Source: Bacteroidota bacterium (GTDB lineage: Bacteria; Bacteroidota; Bacteroidia; Chitinophagales; LD1). From it: a DNA stretch of 64,000 nt. The notes below the pieces were generated by a model, which worked only from the letters and a program-made list of their open reading frames with translations, was not told the origin of the DNA and did no database searches. The first letter of the stretch is position 1; each line of letters starts with the position of its first letter. Positions 41,715-51,429 of the stretch are shown piece by piece. Position numbers and translations under genes: made by a program. Location: NCBI GenBank assembly GCA_947479455.1, contig CANJZE010000021.1:1-64000 (forward strand). Direction: 5' to 3'.

Positions 41715-44700
41715 ATGGGCTTTTTCGATAACCTAGTGAAATCAATTTTCGGTAACAAAAGTGACCGTGAGTATAAAGAAATGCAACCTGTAGTTGCGGA
41801 AATAAACGCAGAGTATGAGAAGCTGAAAAGTTTGAGCAACGATGAGTTGCGCAACAAAACCGTAGAGTTTCGTGCGCGCATTGCAGAACATCTTTCAGTG
41901 ATTGACAAGGAAATTGCCGATGTAAAAGAACTGGCAGAGACCGAAGAGGATTTGCAAACTAAAGATGGTCACTACAAAAAAATTGATGAGTTGCGCAAAG
42001 ACCGCGATAAGCAAATTGAAGAAGTGCTGAAAGAACTTTTGCCGCAAGCATTTGCTGTGGTGAAAGAAACGGCTTTCCGCTTTAGCAATAACGCAGCACT
42101 CGAAGCAACGGCTACAGATTTGGATAGAGAACTCGCGGTTAAATTTCAGAACATAAAAATTGATGGCGATAAAGTTACCTACTCAAGCACTTGGCTTGCT
42201 GCAGGCAGCGAAGTGAAATGGGAAATGGTGCACTACGATGTGCAGTTGATTGGGGGGATGGTTTTGCATCAGGGAAAGATTGCCGAAATGGGAACGGGTG
42301 AAGGGAAAACATTAGTGGCTACGCTTCCTGCATACACGAACGCACTTGCGGGTGAAGGCGTGCACATTGTAACGGTGAACGATTATCTTGCGCGAAGGGA
42401 CAGCGAATGGAACGGACCAATTTTTCAGTTCCTCGGTTTGCGCGTTGATTGCATTGATAAATATCAACCGCACAGCGAAGCAAGACGCAATGCTTATTTA
42501 GCTGACATTACTTACGGAACGAATAATGAATTTGGTTTCGATTACCTGCGCGATAACATGGTGAACGACCCGAACGAAATGGTTCAACGCAAACATCATT
42601 TTGGAATGGTGGATGAAGTGGATTCCGTTTTGATTGATGATGCACGAACACCGCTCATCATTTCAGGTCAGGTTGATTCTGATGATGAAAAACAGTTTCA
42701 GGAATTGAAACCGCGAATTCAAAAACTGTTTGATGTTCAGAAAAAAATTACCAATCAGTTTTTGACCGATGCTAAGCGTTTAATCAAAGAAGGAAAAACG
42801 GGAGAGAAGGAAGGCGAAGGCGGTTTGGCTTTGTTCCGTGCGCATAGAGGTTTGCCGAATAATTCTGCCTTGATAAAATTTTTGAGTGAGCCGGGCATGA
42901 AACAAATTATGCAGGCATCGGAAAATTTTTATCTGGGTGAGCAGCAAAAAAATATGCCGTTGGTAGATAAAGAACTCTATTTCCATATTGATGAAAAAAA
43001 CAACAGTGTTGAATTAACCGATAAAGGAATTGAACTCATCACCGGCTCTGGCGAAGACCCTGCATTCTTTGTTATTCCTGATATGGGAAGTGTGATTGCT
43101 GAAATTGAAACACAAAATCTTTCACCCGAAGAAAAAATAAATCGCAAAGATGCGCTCATGCGCGACTATAGCGAGAAGAGCGAACGCATTCATTCAGTTA
43201 GCCAGTTGTTGAAAGCATACACACTTTTCGAAAAAGATGTGGACTATGTGGTGATGGATGGCAAGGTGAAAATTGTGGATGAAAACACCGGTCGTATTTT
43301 AGATGGAAGACGATACAGCGATGGTTTGCATCAGGCAATTGAAGCCAAAGAAAATGTGAAGGTTGAATCAGCTTCGCAAACACTTGCTACAATCACCCTG
43401 CAAAATTATTTCCGCATGTTCCATAAACTTTGTGGTATGACGGGAACGGCAGAAACCGAAGCACAGGAGTTGTGGGATATTTACAAGTTGGAAGTTTCGT
43501 CTATTCCAACAAATCGCCCTGTAGTGCGCGATGACCGGGAAGATTTGATTTACAAAACACGGAAAGAAAAATTCAATGCCATCATTGAGGAAATTGTAAA
43601 ACTTACAGGCGAAGGAAGACCCGTTCTTGTCGGAACAACTTCGGTGGAAATTTCGGAATTGCTTGCGCGAATGTTGACGATGCGAAAAATTAAACACAAC
43701 GTGTTGAACGCAAAACAACATCAACGCGAAGCGGAGATTGTTGCAGAAGCAGGAAATGCAGGAACCGTAACCATCGCCACGAACATGGCTGGTCGTGGAA
43801 CCGATATCAAGATTAAAGATGACGTAAAAAAAGCAGGTGGTCTTGCCATCATTGGTTCAGAGCGTCACGACTCACGAAGAGTGGACAGACAGTTGCGCGG
43901 TCGTGCCGGTCGTCAAGGTGACCCGGGCAGTTCTCAGTTTTTTGTTTCTATGGAAGATGAGTTGATGCGCTTATTCGGCAGTGATAGAATTGTAAAAGTG
44001 ATGGACCGCATGGGTTACGAAGAAGGCGAAGTGATTCAGCACTCAATGATTTCGAAATCAATTGAGCGTGCCCAGAAGAAGGTGGAAGAAAACAACTTTG
44101 GTATTCGTAAACGTTTGTTGGAATACGATGATGTAATGAATCGTCAGCGTGAAGTGATTTACTCGAAACGCAAGCACGCTTTGTTTGGAGAACAACTTTC
44201 GCTCGACATTGACAACAGCTTTTATGATTTGTGTGAAGAGCTTGTTGCTACTGCACACGATGGCGGTGGTTACGATAATTTCAAGTTAGATGTGATTCGT
44301 TATTTCTCGTTAGACACAACCATTACACAACAAGAATTAGGAAGCTCGAACATTGAAACGGTTACCGGAAAATTATTTGCTGAGGTAAAAGAACTTTACA
44401 AACGCAAAGCCGAGAACACCATCAAAACAATTTTGCCGGTGCTCAAAAATATTCATCAAACCCGTGGCGATTCTGTTCATCGCGTGGCGGTACCTTTTAC
44501 CGATGGTAAAAAGGGATTGAATATTTTGATTGACTTGCAGGATGCCATGACAACCGAAGGCAAAAACCTTGTTTCGTATTTCGAAAAAGCGGTAACGCTT
44601 TCGTTGATTGACGAAGCGTGGAAACATCATTTGCGCGCGGTAGATGATTTGAAACAGGAAGTTCAACTCGCCTCTTACGAACAGAAAGACCCGATTGTGA

Positions 44701-45035
44701 TTTACAAGAAAGAAGCATTCAATCTTTTCTCTTTAATGATTGGTGAAGTAAATCGTGAAATTTCTTCGTTCCTTTTCAAAGGTCAAGTGCCGCAATCAAA
44801 TCCCGATGCAGTTCGCAATGCGGAGAATGAAAAGCAAAAGCAGTTTGCTAAAAAAATTCAGGAAGGTAGAGGCGAAATAATGAGCGGACCAAATCCTGAT
44901 GCTGGTCAACAGGAACAACAGGAGATAGAAAAGAAACCCGAGCCAATTCGCGTAGGTGATAAAACGGGTCGCAACGATCCTTGTCCTTGCGGAAGCGGAA
45001 AAAAGTTCAAAAACTGCCACGGCAAGGAAGCATAG
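41715..45035 (+). CDS. secA: Preprotein translocase ATPase SecA
   Basis: The motor that drives unfolded preproteins through SecYEG. The 1106 residues carry Walker A EMGTGEGKT, DEVDSVLIDDARTPLI, the second nucleotide-binding fold with TNMAGRGTDI and RQLRGRAGRQGDPG, a helical wing domain and a C-terminal Zn site DPCPCGSGKKFKNCHG (C, C, C, H) that binds SecB or the ribosome. The protein is longer than E. coli SecA (about 900) because of insertions in the N-terminal half (about residues 75-115 and 330-420), as is usual for Bacteroidota. A terminator follows. Confidence 0.97.
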   Translation: MGFFDNLVKSIFGNKSDREYKEMQPVVAEINAEYEKLKSLSNDELRNKTVEFRARIAEHLSVIDKEIADVKELAETEEDLQTKDGHYKKIDELRKDRDKQIEEVLKELLPQAFAVVKETAFRFSNNAALEATATDLDRELAVKFQNIKIDGDKVTYSSTWLAAGSEVKWEMVHYDVQLIGGMVLHQGKIAEMGTGEGKTLVATLPAYTNALAGEGVHIVTVNDYLARRDSEWNGPIFQFLGLRVDCIDKYQPHSEARRNAYLADITYGTNNEFGFDYLRDNMVNDPNEMVQRKHHFGMVDEVDSVLIDDARTPLIISGQVDSDDEKQFQELKPRIQKLFDVQKKITNQFLTDAKRLIKEGKTGEKEGEGGLALFRAHRGLPNNSALIKFLSEPGMKQIMQASENFYLGEQQKNMPLVDKELYFHIDEKNNSVELTDKGIELITGSGEDPAFFVIPDMGSVIAEIETQNLSPEEKINRKDALMRDYSEKSERIHSVSQLLKAYTLFEKDVDYVVMDGKVKIVDENTGRILDGRRYSDGLHQAIEAKENVKVESASQTLATITLQNYFRMFHKLCGMTGTAETEAQELWDIYKLEVSSIPTNRPVVRDDREDLIYKTRKEKFNAIIEEIVKLTGEGRPVLVGTTSVEISELLARMLTMRKIKHNVLNAKQHQREAEIVAEAGNAGTVTIATNMAGRGTDIKIKDDVKKAGGLAIIGSERHDSRRVDRQLRGRAGRQGDPGSSQFFVSMEDELMRLFGSDRIVKVMDRMGYEEGEVIQHSMISKSIERAQKKVEENNFGIRKRLLEYDDVMNRQREVIYSKRKHALFGEQLSLDIDNSFYDLCEELVATAHDGGGYDNFKLDVIRYFSLDTTITQQELGSSNIETVTGKLFAEVKELYKRKAENTIKTILPVLKNIHQTRGDSVHRVAVPFTDGKKGLNILIDLQDAMTTEGKNLVSYFEKAVTLSLIDEAWKHHLRAVDDLKQEVQLASYEQKDPIVIYKKEAFNLFSLMIGEVNREISSFLFKGQVPQSNPDAVRNAENEKQKQFAKKIQEGRGEIMSGPNPDAGQQEQQEIEKKPEPIRVGDKTGRNDPCPCGSGKKFKNCHGKEA

Positions 45036-45044
45036 AAATAATAC

Positions 45045-45080
45045 AGGGACAACACAGAGTTGTCCCTATTTTTTTATTTT
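45045..45080 (+). terminator. Intrinsic terminator of secA
   Basis: AGGGACAAC (45045-45053) pairs with GTTGTCCCT (45059-45067), loop ACAGA, followed by ATTTTTTTATTTT. It ends seven bases before the deoC ATG. Confidence 0.9.
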
Positions 45081-45086
45081 CAATCA

Positions 45087-45734
45087 ATGAATCTCGCGTC
45101 TAAGATTGACCACACACTTTTAAAAGCAGATGCTTCTGAAAAGGAGGTGAAAAAAATTTGTGCCGAAGCAATGGAATTTGGTTTTGCCGCAGTTTGCATT
45201 CCCCCTTATTTTGTTCGTAAAAGTAAATTGTGGCTCAGCGACTCAAAAGTGAAAGTGGCAACGGTGGTTGGTTTTCCGCTAGGCTACGCGCACACACCGG
45301 CCAAAGTAGAAGAAGCTCGAAGAGCCATTGATGAAGGTGCCGATGAAATTGATATGGTGATTAACTTGATTGCGCTCAAAGCAGGTGATTGGAATTATTT
45401 AAAAAACGAATTGACGAGTGCTGCAACTATTGTTCAGTTGCGCGGAGGAAAACTGAAAGTGATTTTAGAAACGGGATTATTGAGCGATGCAGAAATTATT
45501 AAAGCTTGCGAATTGTGTAAAGAGATGACCGTTGATTTTGTAAAAACATCTACAGGATTTATTCAACCCGGAGCCACTGTAGAAGCCGTAAAATTATTAA
45601 GAGCTAATCTTCCAAAATCAATTAAAATAAAAGCCAGCGGAGGAATCAAGACAAAAGAATTTGCTTTAGAACTAATTGAAGCTGGGGCCGACCGTTTGGG
45701 ATGTTCGGCAAGTGTAAGTATTGTTGCAGAATGA
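45087..45734 (+). CDS. deoC: Deoxyribose-phosphate aldolase
   Basis: Splits 2-deoxyribose-5-phosphate into acetaldehyde and glyceraldehyde-3-phosphate in nucleoside breakdown. The 215 residues are a TIM barrel with KIDHTLLKADA at the N terminus, VGFPLGYA, GADEIDMVINL, KVILETGLL, VDFVKTSTGF (the Schiff-base lysine in KTSTG) and IKIKASGGIK. The ATG at 45087, after the terminator, is the start; upstream in-frame codons run through the terminator. Its TGA overlaps the next ATG (ATGA). Confidence 0.95.
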   Translation: MNLASKIDHTLLKADASEKEVKKICAEAMEFGFAAVCIPPYFVRKSKLWLSDSKVKVATVVGFPLGYAHTPAKVEEARRAIDEGADEIDMVINLIALKAGDWNYLKNELTSAATIVQLRGGKLKVILETGLLSDAEIIKACELCKEMTVDFVKTSTGFIQPGATVEAVKLLRANLPKSIKIKASGGIKTKEFALELIEAGADRLGCSASVSIVAE

Positions 45735-46180
45735 AAAGAGTTTCCAGTTTCCGGTTTCCGGTTTTCAGTTTAGCAGCAAAAGGTTGTTTGTTGTCCATTG
45801 TCTATTGTCTATTGTCTATCGTCTGTTATTCTCAAGACAGCACAACCGTTTCAGTGAACAAAAACTTCTCTGTAAAACAGGAAGCAAAAACTTCTGAACT
45901 GCTTTACAAATACAAAGAGTATAACCGCAGAAAAGAATTTGCAGATGGTTATCGCATTCAAATTATGTATACCGACATTCGCGATGAAGTTTATAAAAGC
46001 AAAGGAGCCATGTATAAAGAGTTCGCTGAACTTACTTCTTATGTAGAGTATGAACAGCCCTATTATAAACTTCGCATGGGAGATTTTACATCAAGATTAG
46101 AAGCCACCTATTTTTTGCAACGAATTGTTACGCTCTATCCAGGCGCATTTATCGTGCGCGACAAAATTAAATTGAAGTGA
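45731..46180 (+). CDS. SPOR-like exported protein
   Basis: A 149-residue exported protein. A signal-like N terminus ends CYSQDST (about residue 35). A SPOR-like fold follows (about 65-145) with GYRIQIMYTDIRDEVYKS, YVEYEQPYYKLRMGDF and FLQRIVTLYPGAFIVRDKI. SPOR domains bind denuded glycan strands at division or polar sites. It overlaps deoC by four bases; an in-frame start at 45701 inside deoC is less likely. The signal peptide is mostly coded by the heptamer array 45791-45825. The C-terminal SPOR domain resembles that of the CapA-SPOR protein. Confidence 0.82.
   Translation: MKRVSSFRFPVFSLAAKGCLLSIVYCLLSIVCYSQDSTTVSVNKNFSVKQEAKTSELLYKYKEYNRRKEFADGYRIQIMYTDIRDEVYKSKGAMYKEFAELTSYVEYEQPYYKLRMGDFTSRLEATYFLQRIVTLYPGAFIVRDKIKLK
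45791..45825. repeat. Heptamer array (TTGTCTA) in the SPOR-like signal peptide
   Basis: Five units, TTGTCCA, TTGTCTA, TTGTCTA, TTGTCTA, TCGTCTG, in perfect phase, coding LLSIVYCLLSIV. Three units equal seven residues, which gives the repeating hydrophobic pattern. Confidence 0.85.
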
Positions 46181-46195
46181 AATCCATTTTGATTT

Positions 46196-47257
46196 ATGTC
46201 TGAAAAGAAAAAACGAATTCTATTTCAACTCTCCTTTCTCCTTATTTCATTTCTATCAATTGAATTTATTCTTCGTGCTAAAGGCTACGCACCTGGTGAT
46301 TTAAAACCCAACTGGATGAACTTTAAACCGGTTGATTCACTCTACACTATTTCAGATTTCGTAACGAACAGCGAAGGAATTTTAGTGGCAAATGTCAGTC
46401 GAATGAAGCTACAACAAATTGCTGTAAACAATGAAGGATTCAGAACAAAGGAGTTTTCCGAAATTGACACCACAAAGAAAAAGCTGCTTTTTATTGGAGA
46501 TAGTTTTACCTGGGGCCTGAGTGCTCATCCTTTTGATAGTTGCTTTGCAGATATCTTGCAACGTGAAACAAATTTTGAAATCATCAACCTTGGCATTCCG
46601 GCCACGGACCCACCTCAGTATTTTGAGTTAGCCAAAAAATATGTACCCCTACTAAAACCCGACTTTGTCTTTATTGCGTTTTTCATGGATAATGACTTGA
46701 TGCGGTTCGACCGAAAAATTTTTGCTAACGAACCGCTTTATTTTCTAACGAATGCGGGAGCTATTCTTGCTGATATAGATGGCAGGCATTTTCATACAGC
46801 ACCCCAAGCGTACAACTACTGCGTAAACGAAAGATACTTTCTGCGCCATCCGAAAAATTTTCTGGAAAAACTTATTTCAAAAAGCGCTTTGCTCTCGCGA
46901 CTATATTCGGTTAAGTTTAGAATAGATGAAAAGTTACAGTTTATGCGCACGGCTAAAGATTCGCATATCACTAAAAAATATTTGCGCGGCATAAATCGAA
47001 TTGCCGAAGAAAATAAAGTGCTTTTGAAATTTGTTTTAATACCCGCCCGAAACGAAGCAGATTTTAGTTTAGAAAAATACAGAACACGATATGCTGATTT
47101 GCTGAACGATGACGTTTTAGAAACCAGTTGGCTCACCTTTCAAAACTGCAGTTCAAATTTTACAGAATACCCCGATGCACATTTGAATAATCGAGGGCAC
47201 CGCGTGTATGCAGATTCTATAAAACAGTTTTTGAAAACGCAGTTTGAAAAGCAATAG
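46196..47257 (+). CDS. SGNH/GDSL-family hydrolase, membrane-anchored
   Basis: A 353-residue protein with an N-terminal hydrophobic segment (about 8-24) that anchors or exports it. The hydrolase part shows LLFIGDSFTWGLS (Ser nucleophile block I), INLGIPATDPPQY (block II Gly), and DAHLNNRGHRVYAD (block V, Asp-x-x-His form). FMDNDLM stands in for the block III Asn. Such enzymes deacetylate or hydrolyse sugars and lipids at the cell envelope. It follows the SPOR gene by 15 bases and precedes an M20 amidohydrolase by 10, so the four genes likely share a transcript. Substrate unknown. Confidence 0.83.
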   Translation: MSEKKKRILFQLSFLLISFLSIEFILRAKGYAPGDLKPNWMNFKPVDSLYTISDFVTNSEGILVANVSRMKLQQIAVNNEGFRTKEFSEIDTTKKKLLFIGDSFTWGLSAHPFDSCFADILQRETNFEIINLGIPATDPPQYFELAKKYVPLLKPDFVFIAFFMDNDLMRFDRKIFANEPLYFLTNAGAILADIDGRHFHTAPQAYNYCVNERYFLRHPKNFLEKLISKSALLSRLYSVKFRIDEKLQFMRTAKDSHITKKYLRGINRIAEENKVLLKFVLIPARNEADFSLEKYRTRYADLLNDDVLETSWLTFQNCSSNFTEYPDAHLNNRGHRVYADSIKQFLKTQFEKQ

Positions 47258-47267
47258 CTTTATTTGA

Positions 47268-48434
47268 ATGATGAAAGAAAAAATCAAATCGCTTTCCGAA
47301 AAATATTTTCCTCGTATAGTGGAATTGCGCAGACAGATTCACGCCAACCCGGAATTGAGTTGGGAAGAGACAGAAACATCGAAGTTGGTGGCGGAAGAAT
47401 TGATGCGTTGCGGAATTGAAGTGCAAACCAAGGTGGCGAAGAATGGAGTCGTAGGTATTTTGAAAGGAAAAAATCCTGAATCAAAATGTATTGCATTGCG
47501 TGCTGATATGGATGCATTGCCTATTCAGGAAGAAAATAAAATCGATTACTGTTCGAGAAATGCAGGAGTGATGCATGCTTGCGGGCATGATGTACACACG
47601 AGTAATTTGTTGGGTGTGGCAATGATTCTCTCAGAATTAAAAAATGAAATCGAAGGCACTATCAAATTTATTTTTCAGCCGAGCGAAGAAAAAATTCCAA
47701 GCGGAGCTGAGGCAATGATTAACGCAGGAGTTCTTGAAAATCCGAAACCAAACAAAATTTTTGGCTTGCACGTTTCGCCTGAATTAGAAGCAGGCACTTT
47801 TGGATTTTGTGGCGGCAGATTTATGGCAAGCAGCGATGAAGTTTATTTGAAAGTTATTGGCAAAGGCGGTCATGCCGCTCGAATTGAAGAGCTAAAAAAT
47901 CCGCTTTTGATAGCTGCCGAAATTTTATTGGAACTAAAGTCGCTTACCAATCCGCAAATTCCGGTAGTGCTTTCGTTCGGGAAAATTGAAGGCAAAGGCG
48001 CAACGAATGTGGTTCCTGATGTGGTTGACATTGCCGGAACGCTTCGCTGCTTTGATGAAAATTTGCGCATACAATTACATAAGCAGATAGAATTTATTTG
48101 TCACCGCGTTACTGAAAAGTATTTGACGCACTGCGAAGTTACTATCCTGAAAGGTTATCCTGTTCTTGTCAACAACGAAGTGGTAACAGCAAAAGCAAAA
48201 GCACTTTCGCAGGAATTTGTTGGAAAAAAGAATGTGACCGATTTACCAGTGCGCATGGGTAGTGAAGACTTTGCTTATTACACGCATCACGTTCCTGCGT
48301 GTTTTTATCGCCTTGGTGTAAGCAATAAAAAACTTGGAATTACTTCGGGCATTCACACGCCTACCTTCAACATTGATGAAAATGCTTTGAAAGAAAGCAT
48401 CGGGCTGATGAGTTACATCGCCATCAACTCCTAA
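47268..48434 (+). CDS. M20-family amidohydrolase (N-acyl-amino-acid / hippurate hydrolase type)
   Basis: A 388-residue metallopeptidase. IVELRRQIHANPELSWEE is the N-terminal hallmark, RADMDALPI and VMHACGHDVHTSNLLG bind the metals, and QPSEEKIPSGAEAMI and GLHVSP follow. The lid domain (about 180-290) starts with GHAARIEE. The family removes acyl groups from amino acids. Start 47268 gives an M-M pair; either codon is possible. It ends directly beside the convergent hydrolase gene, with no bases between the stops. Confidence 0.92.
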   Translation: MMKEKIKSLSEKYFPRIVELRRQIHANPELSWEETETSKLVAEELMRCGIEVQTKVAKNGVVGILKGKNPESKCIALRADMDALPIQEENKIDYCSRNAGVMHACGHDVHTSNLLGVAMILSELKNEIEGTIKFIFQPSEEKIPSGAEAMINAGVLENPKPNKIFGLHVSPELEAGTFGFCGGRFMASSDEVYLKVIGKGGHAARIEELKNPLLIAAEILLELKSLTNPQIPVVLSFGKIEGKGATNVVPDVVDIAGTLRCFDENLRIQLHKQIEFICHRVTEKYLTHCEVTILKGYPVLVNNEVVTAKAKALSQEFVGKKNVTDLPVRMGSEDFAYYTHHVPACFYRLGVSNKKLGITSGIHTPTFNIDENALKESIGLMSYIAINS

Positions 48435-49703
48435 TTACTCCACCACTAATTTTCCGCTCTTCAAAATTTCGTTTGAAGAATTTTTCAGTTGGTAGAAGTA
48501 AATGCCACTATCAAAAATTGAAGATTGAAAATTGAAGATTGAAGATTGTATTTGTTCTTGCTGTAACATTGCCCCTCTTAAATCATACAGTTCAAACTTC
48601 AGTGGTTGTTTTATTTCGTAATTCGTAATTCGTAATTCGTAATTTCCTCTGGATGGATTCGGAAAAACAGAAACACCAATTTCATTTTTCAAATCACTAA
48701 CCGCTGAAACTGCATGCGGTGTAATTTCCAAAATCCTCACAGCAGTGCCATCGCTCCAGTTGCCCATGCCGCGCTGTTCGGGAGTATCACCAAAAGCATA
48801 TTCGCAATTTTGATTGTGCAGCGCGCAATCCATAAGCGCATCTTGCAATTTCCATGTGCAGTAATAATCAAAAGCATCTACAGGTCCATTGCCCGATGCT
48901 AGAATAAACAGATTGGTTTCGCCATTATCAAATGCGGCATCGCCAGCCAGCGGGTCGAAATGCGTAGCGGTAATTCCAGGTGAACCGTGACTATCGCTAT
49001 AGGTGTGAACTAAATTCTTGTGTGAAGTAGGAGCATTAACCGATTGATTAAAAATTGTGGTGCCGGGCGCGGTGCCCACCACCGCATCGTCTTGACTAAC
49101 TAGAATTAAATATTTTACATCAGCAGGAAACGGAGAATAATCGCTCATTAAATAATTAGCGGCACCGGGTTGCATCGAAAACGCAGTGAGTGGTTTGGGC
49201 AAGCCATATTGCGCGTGAAGCATAGTCATATCAGCAGTAAGAACTCCTCCTACCGAATGACCGAGAATAAAATAATTCTCTATGCGCCCTTTCACGTGAC
49301 CTGGCTGCTGAATGGTATCAAGCGCTCGCTGAATTCCTTTTGCGCAACTGTCGTTGAATTCTGCAATTTGAGTGGTAAAATCCAACGTTCTTTGATAACG
49401 CGGATAAATCACGATGTTTCCTTTGCGAACCAAATGTTTGATAAATGCTCCATACAACTTCGGATTAGTTTCTCCCAAACCGTGAATGAAGACAACTACA
49501 TTTGCTGAATCGGGAGTAGGATTATTGGGCTCATACAACCAAAAATCTTCTCCATTTCCATTGGTGGCATAATCGAATTGTGTAACACCACCGTTGGTAT
49601 AGCTGTTACCACCGGGACCAAAATCGGGTTGCAGTGGTTGAGTAATTTGTGCAGAGAGAAAAATAGAAAGAAGAACTGCGATAGAGAGTAGAAGTTGCTT
49701 CAT
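48435..49703 (-). CDS. Secreted alpha/beta hydrolase with T9SS sorting domain
   Basis: A 422-residue exported protein with a signal peptide (about 1-18). Body: VVVFIHGLGETNPK (oxyanion region), NIVIYPRYQ, YFILGHSVGGVLT (Ser nucleophile in GHSVGG, about residue 171), LILVSQDDAVVG (Asp), and TYSDSHGSP (His). It looks like an esterase or lipase of the chlorophyllase-like group. The tail (VFPNPSRGNYELRI to KSGKLVVE) is a T9SS type A domain, which contains two heptamer arrays (48517-48548 and 48613-48645) in frame. These lengthen its loops with repeated NYE and SSIF motifs, so the sorting domain is altered but its ends are intact. Confidence 0.82.
   Translation of the reverse strand: MKQLLLSIAVLLSIFLSAQITQPLQPDFGPGGNSYTNGGVTQFDYATNGNGEDFWLYEPNNPTPDSANVVVFIHGLGETNPKLYGAFIKHLVRKGNIVIYPRYQRTLDFTTQIAEFNDSCAKGIQRALDTIQQPGHVKGRIENYFILGHSVGGVLTADMTMLHAQYGLPKPLTAFSMQPGAANYLMSDYSPFPADVKYLILVSQDDAVVGTAPGTTIFNQSVNAPTSHKNLVHTYSDSHGSPGITATHFDPLAGDAAFDNGETNLFILASGNGPVDAFDYYCTWKLQDALMDCALHNQNCEYAFGDTPEQRGMGNWSDGTAVRILEITPHAVSAVSDLKNEIGVSVFPNPSRGNYELRITNYEIKQPLKFELYDLRGAMLQQEQIQSSIFNFQSSIFDSGIYFYQLKNSSNEILKSGKLVVE
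48517..48548. repeat. Heptamer array (ATTGAAG) within the esterase sorting domain
   Basis: Units ATTGAAG, ATTGAAA, ATTGAAG, ATTGAAG plus a partial unit, coding IQSSIFNFQSSIFD on the opposite strand. Confidence 0.8.
48613..48645. repeat. Heptamer array (AATTCGT) within the esterase sorting domain
   Basis: Three exact AATTCGT units (48620-48640) with degenerate flanking units, coding YELRITNYEI on the opposite strand. Confidence 0.85.
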
Positions 49704-49753
49704 GGCGTAATATTTTTGTGGATGAAAAGTAAAACTTCTTCTCCAACATTCAC

Positions 49754-49788
49754 AAAATAAAAACGGAAGCTACTTTCGTAAACTTCCG
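49754..49788 (-). terminator. Intrinsic terminator of the ELWxxDGT gene
   Basis: Read leftward, CGGAAG pairs with CTTCCG around an inner TTAC-GAAA-GTAG stem, followed by TTTTTATTTT. It lies beyond both the present stop (49858) and the extended stop (49831). Confidence 0.75.
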
Positions 49789-49857
49789 CTTTAGCAATAA
49801 GAAAACAAATTCATATTGCTTCATGAAGAATTAGTGTTGCACAATAAATTTCTGTTG

Positions 49858-51429
49858 TTAAATTTTTCCGTTTGTGTTTACAGACAAAATGTAAAATCCG
49901 TTTGCCAGTTCAGAAACATCAACACGATTGGAATTAAATTTCTCATCGCGAATTAATTTTCCTGTCAAATCAAAAATTTGGAATTGCATTTCTGCATTTA
50001 GCTTTAAACCGTCAACTGTCAACTGTAAATTTTGGTTCACGGGATTTGGATAAACAGAAAAACTCAACTCAGATTTTTTTTCTTCAATTGCCGAAGGCAA
50101 ACCGCTAATGCTCCAAAGTTCTTTGCCGTGTGTGCCATCGTTAGCTACAAAAAACAAATTAGTACCAACAACAGTAAGCGATGCGGGTAATGAAGATTGC
50201 ACACCAGGCATAATATCTGCCACTATAGTTGTGCCGGCATCAGTTCCGTCACTCTTCCAAAGTTCAGAGCCGCTGCTCGAAACCAATGCTACAAAATACA
50301 AGGTGCCGTTGGCATTGGTAAAATCTGAATACAGTGCGTCTAAATTTTTCACCATTACAGTGCCTGCGGATGTTCCATCGCTTTTCCAAAGTTCAGAACC
50401 ATTCAATCCATCATCGGCAGTAAAAAATAAAGTGCCGTTTACGTTGATTAACTTGCCCGGATTAGCATTAGCTGTTCCCGGATTAATGTCTTTCACCATG
50501 ACAGTTCCTGCTGATGTACCATCGCTTTTCCATAATTCAAAGCCGTTTCCAAATTGGTCAGAAGCAGTGTAAAACAAAGTGCCGTTTACATTGGTTAACT
50601 GGGATGCACCACCATTAAAGCCAAACGGCTCCGGCAAATTGGCAACTAAAACAGTTCCTGAATTTGTTCCATCGCTTTTCCAGATACCATAGCCACTTGC
50701 ATCTTTCGCGCTAAAAAACATGGTACCATTTACCTCTTTAAAATATTCCGGCCCCGAACCATTACTGCCCGAAGTAATGTCCTTTACTAATACAGTTCCC
50801 GCAGTGGTACCATCTGTTTTCCAAAGTTCATCGCCATTAGTCAGGTCTTCGCCTTGAAAGTACATAACTCCATTCATTACGCAGTAGTCGGTGCGGACAT
50901 TAAAGTTTGTTGCTGTATTGATACTTGGAGCCATGAGCATGTACGTTCCGGCATCGGTTCCATCGCTTCTCCAAAGTTCCTCACCGTTAATCTGGAAAAC
51001 ACAAATGCCATTTACGTTTACCAAAAATTCCAAATCGGTATCACCTGAACCCAAAGTAATGTCTTTAACCAACACAGTTCCTGCATCAGTTCCATCACTC
51101 TTCCAAAGTTCTTTACCATGTGTGCCATCGTTGGCGTGAAAAAACAACGTGCCGTTTACGTTGGTGTACTGACCCGATGCCGAGCCATTACTCGTGGGGT
51201 CAATATTTTTTACCTCCACCGTTCCGGCATCGGTGCCGTTACTTTTCCAAAGCTCGTTTCCGTTGGTGCCATCGCTGGCTCTTAAAAAAAGTGTGCCGTT
51301 TACATCAATCAAACCGGTAGCGTTTGAATTTCCCGAACCATTGTTGATGTCTTTTACCATTGCTGGTGTTTGTGCTTGTGCTATGACTGCTACTATGAGC
51401 ATCATGGCGAGTGTAAATTTTGTTTTCAT
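49858..51429 (-). CDS. Secreted ELWxxDGT-repeat protein with a T9SS domain cut by a premature stop
   Basis: A 523-residue exported protein with a signal peptide (about 1-20, ending VIAQAQ). It holds eight repeats of about 45-55 residues with the core ELWKSDGTDAGTVLVKDI plus a shorter last unit; the ELWxxDGT repeat is widespread in secreted Bacteroidota proteins, role unknown. The T9SS tail starts VYPNPVNQNLQL. The TAA at 49858-49860 follows NTNGKI, but the same frame then continues QQKFIVQH before a second TAA at 49831-49833. QKFIVQH is the expected end of such a domain, so the present stop removes its last strand. Start 51429 begins a normal signal peptide. A single base (TAT or TAC to TAA) would explain it. 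Confidence 0.83.
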   Translation of the reverse strand: MKTKFTLAMMLIVAVIAQAQTPAMVKDINNGSGNSNATGLIDVNGTLFLRASDGTNGNELWKSNGTDAGTVEVKNIDPTSNGSASGQYTNVNGTLFFHANDGTHGKELWKSDGTDAGTVLVKDITLGSGDTDLEFLVNVNGICVFQINGEELWRSDGTDAGTYMLMAPSINTATNFNVRTDYCVMNGVMYFQGEDLTNGDELWKTDGTTAGTVLVKDITSGSNGSGPEYFKEVNGTMFFSAKDASGYGIWKSDGTNSGTVLVANLPEPFGFNGGASQLTNVNGTLFYTASDQFGNGFELWKSDGTSAGTVMVKDINPGTANANPGKLINVNGTLFFTADDGLNGSELWKSDGTSAGTVMVKNLDALYSDFTNANGTLYFVALVSSSGSELWKSDGTDAGTTIVADIMPGVQSSLPASLTVVGTNLFFVANDGTHGKELWSISGLPSAIEEKKSELSFSVYPNPVNQNLQLTVDGLKLNAEMQFQIFDLTGKLIRDEKFNSNRVDVSELANGFYILSVNTNGKI

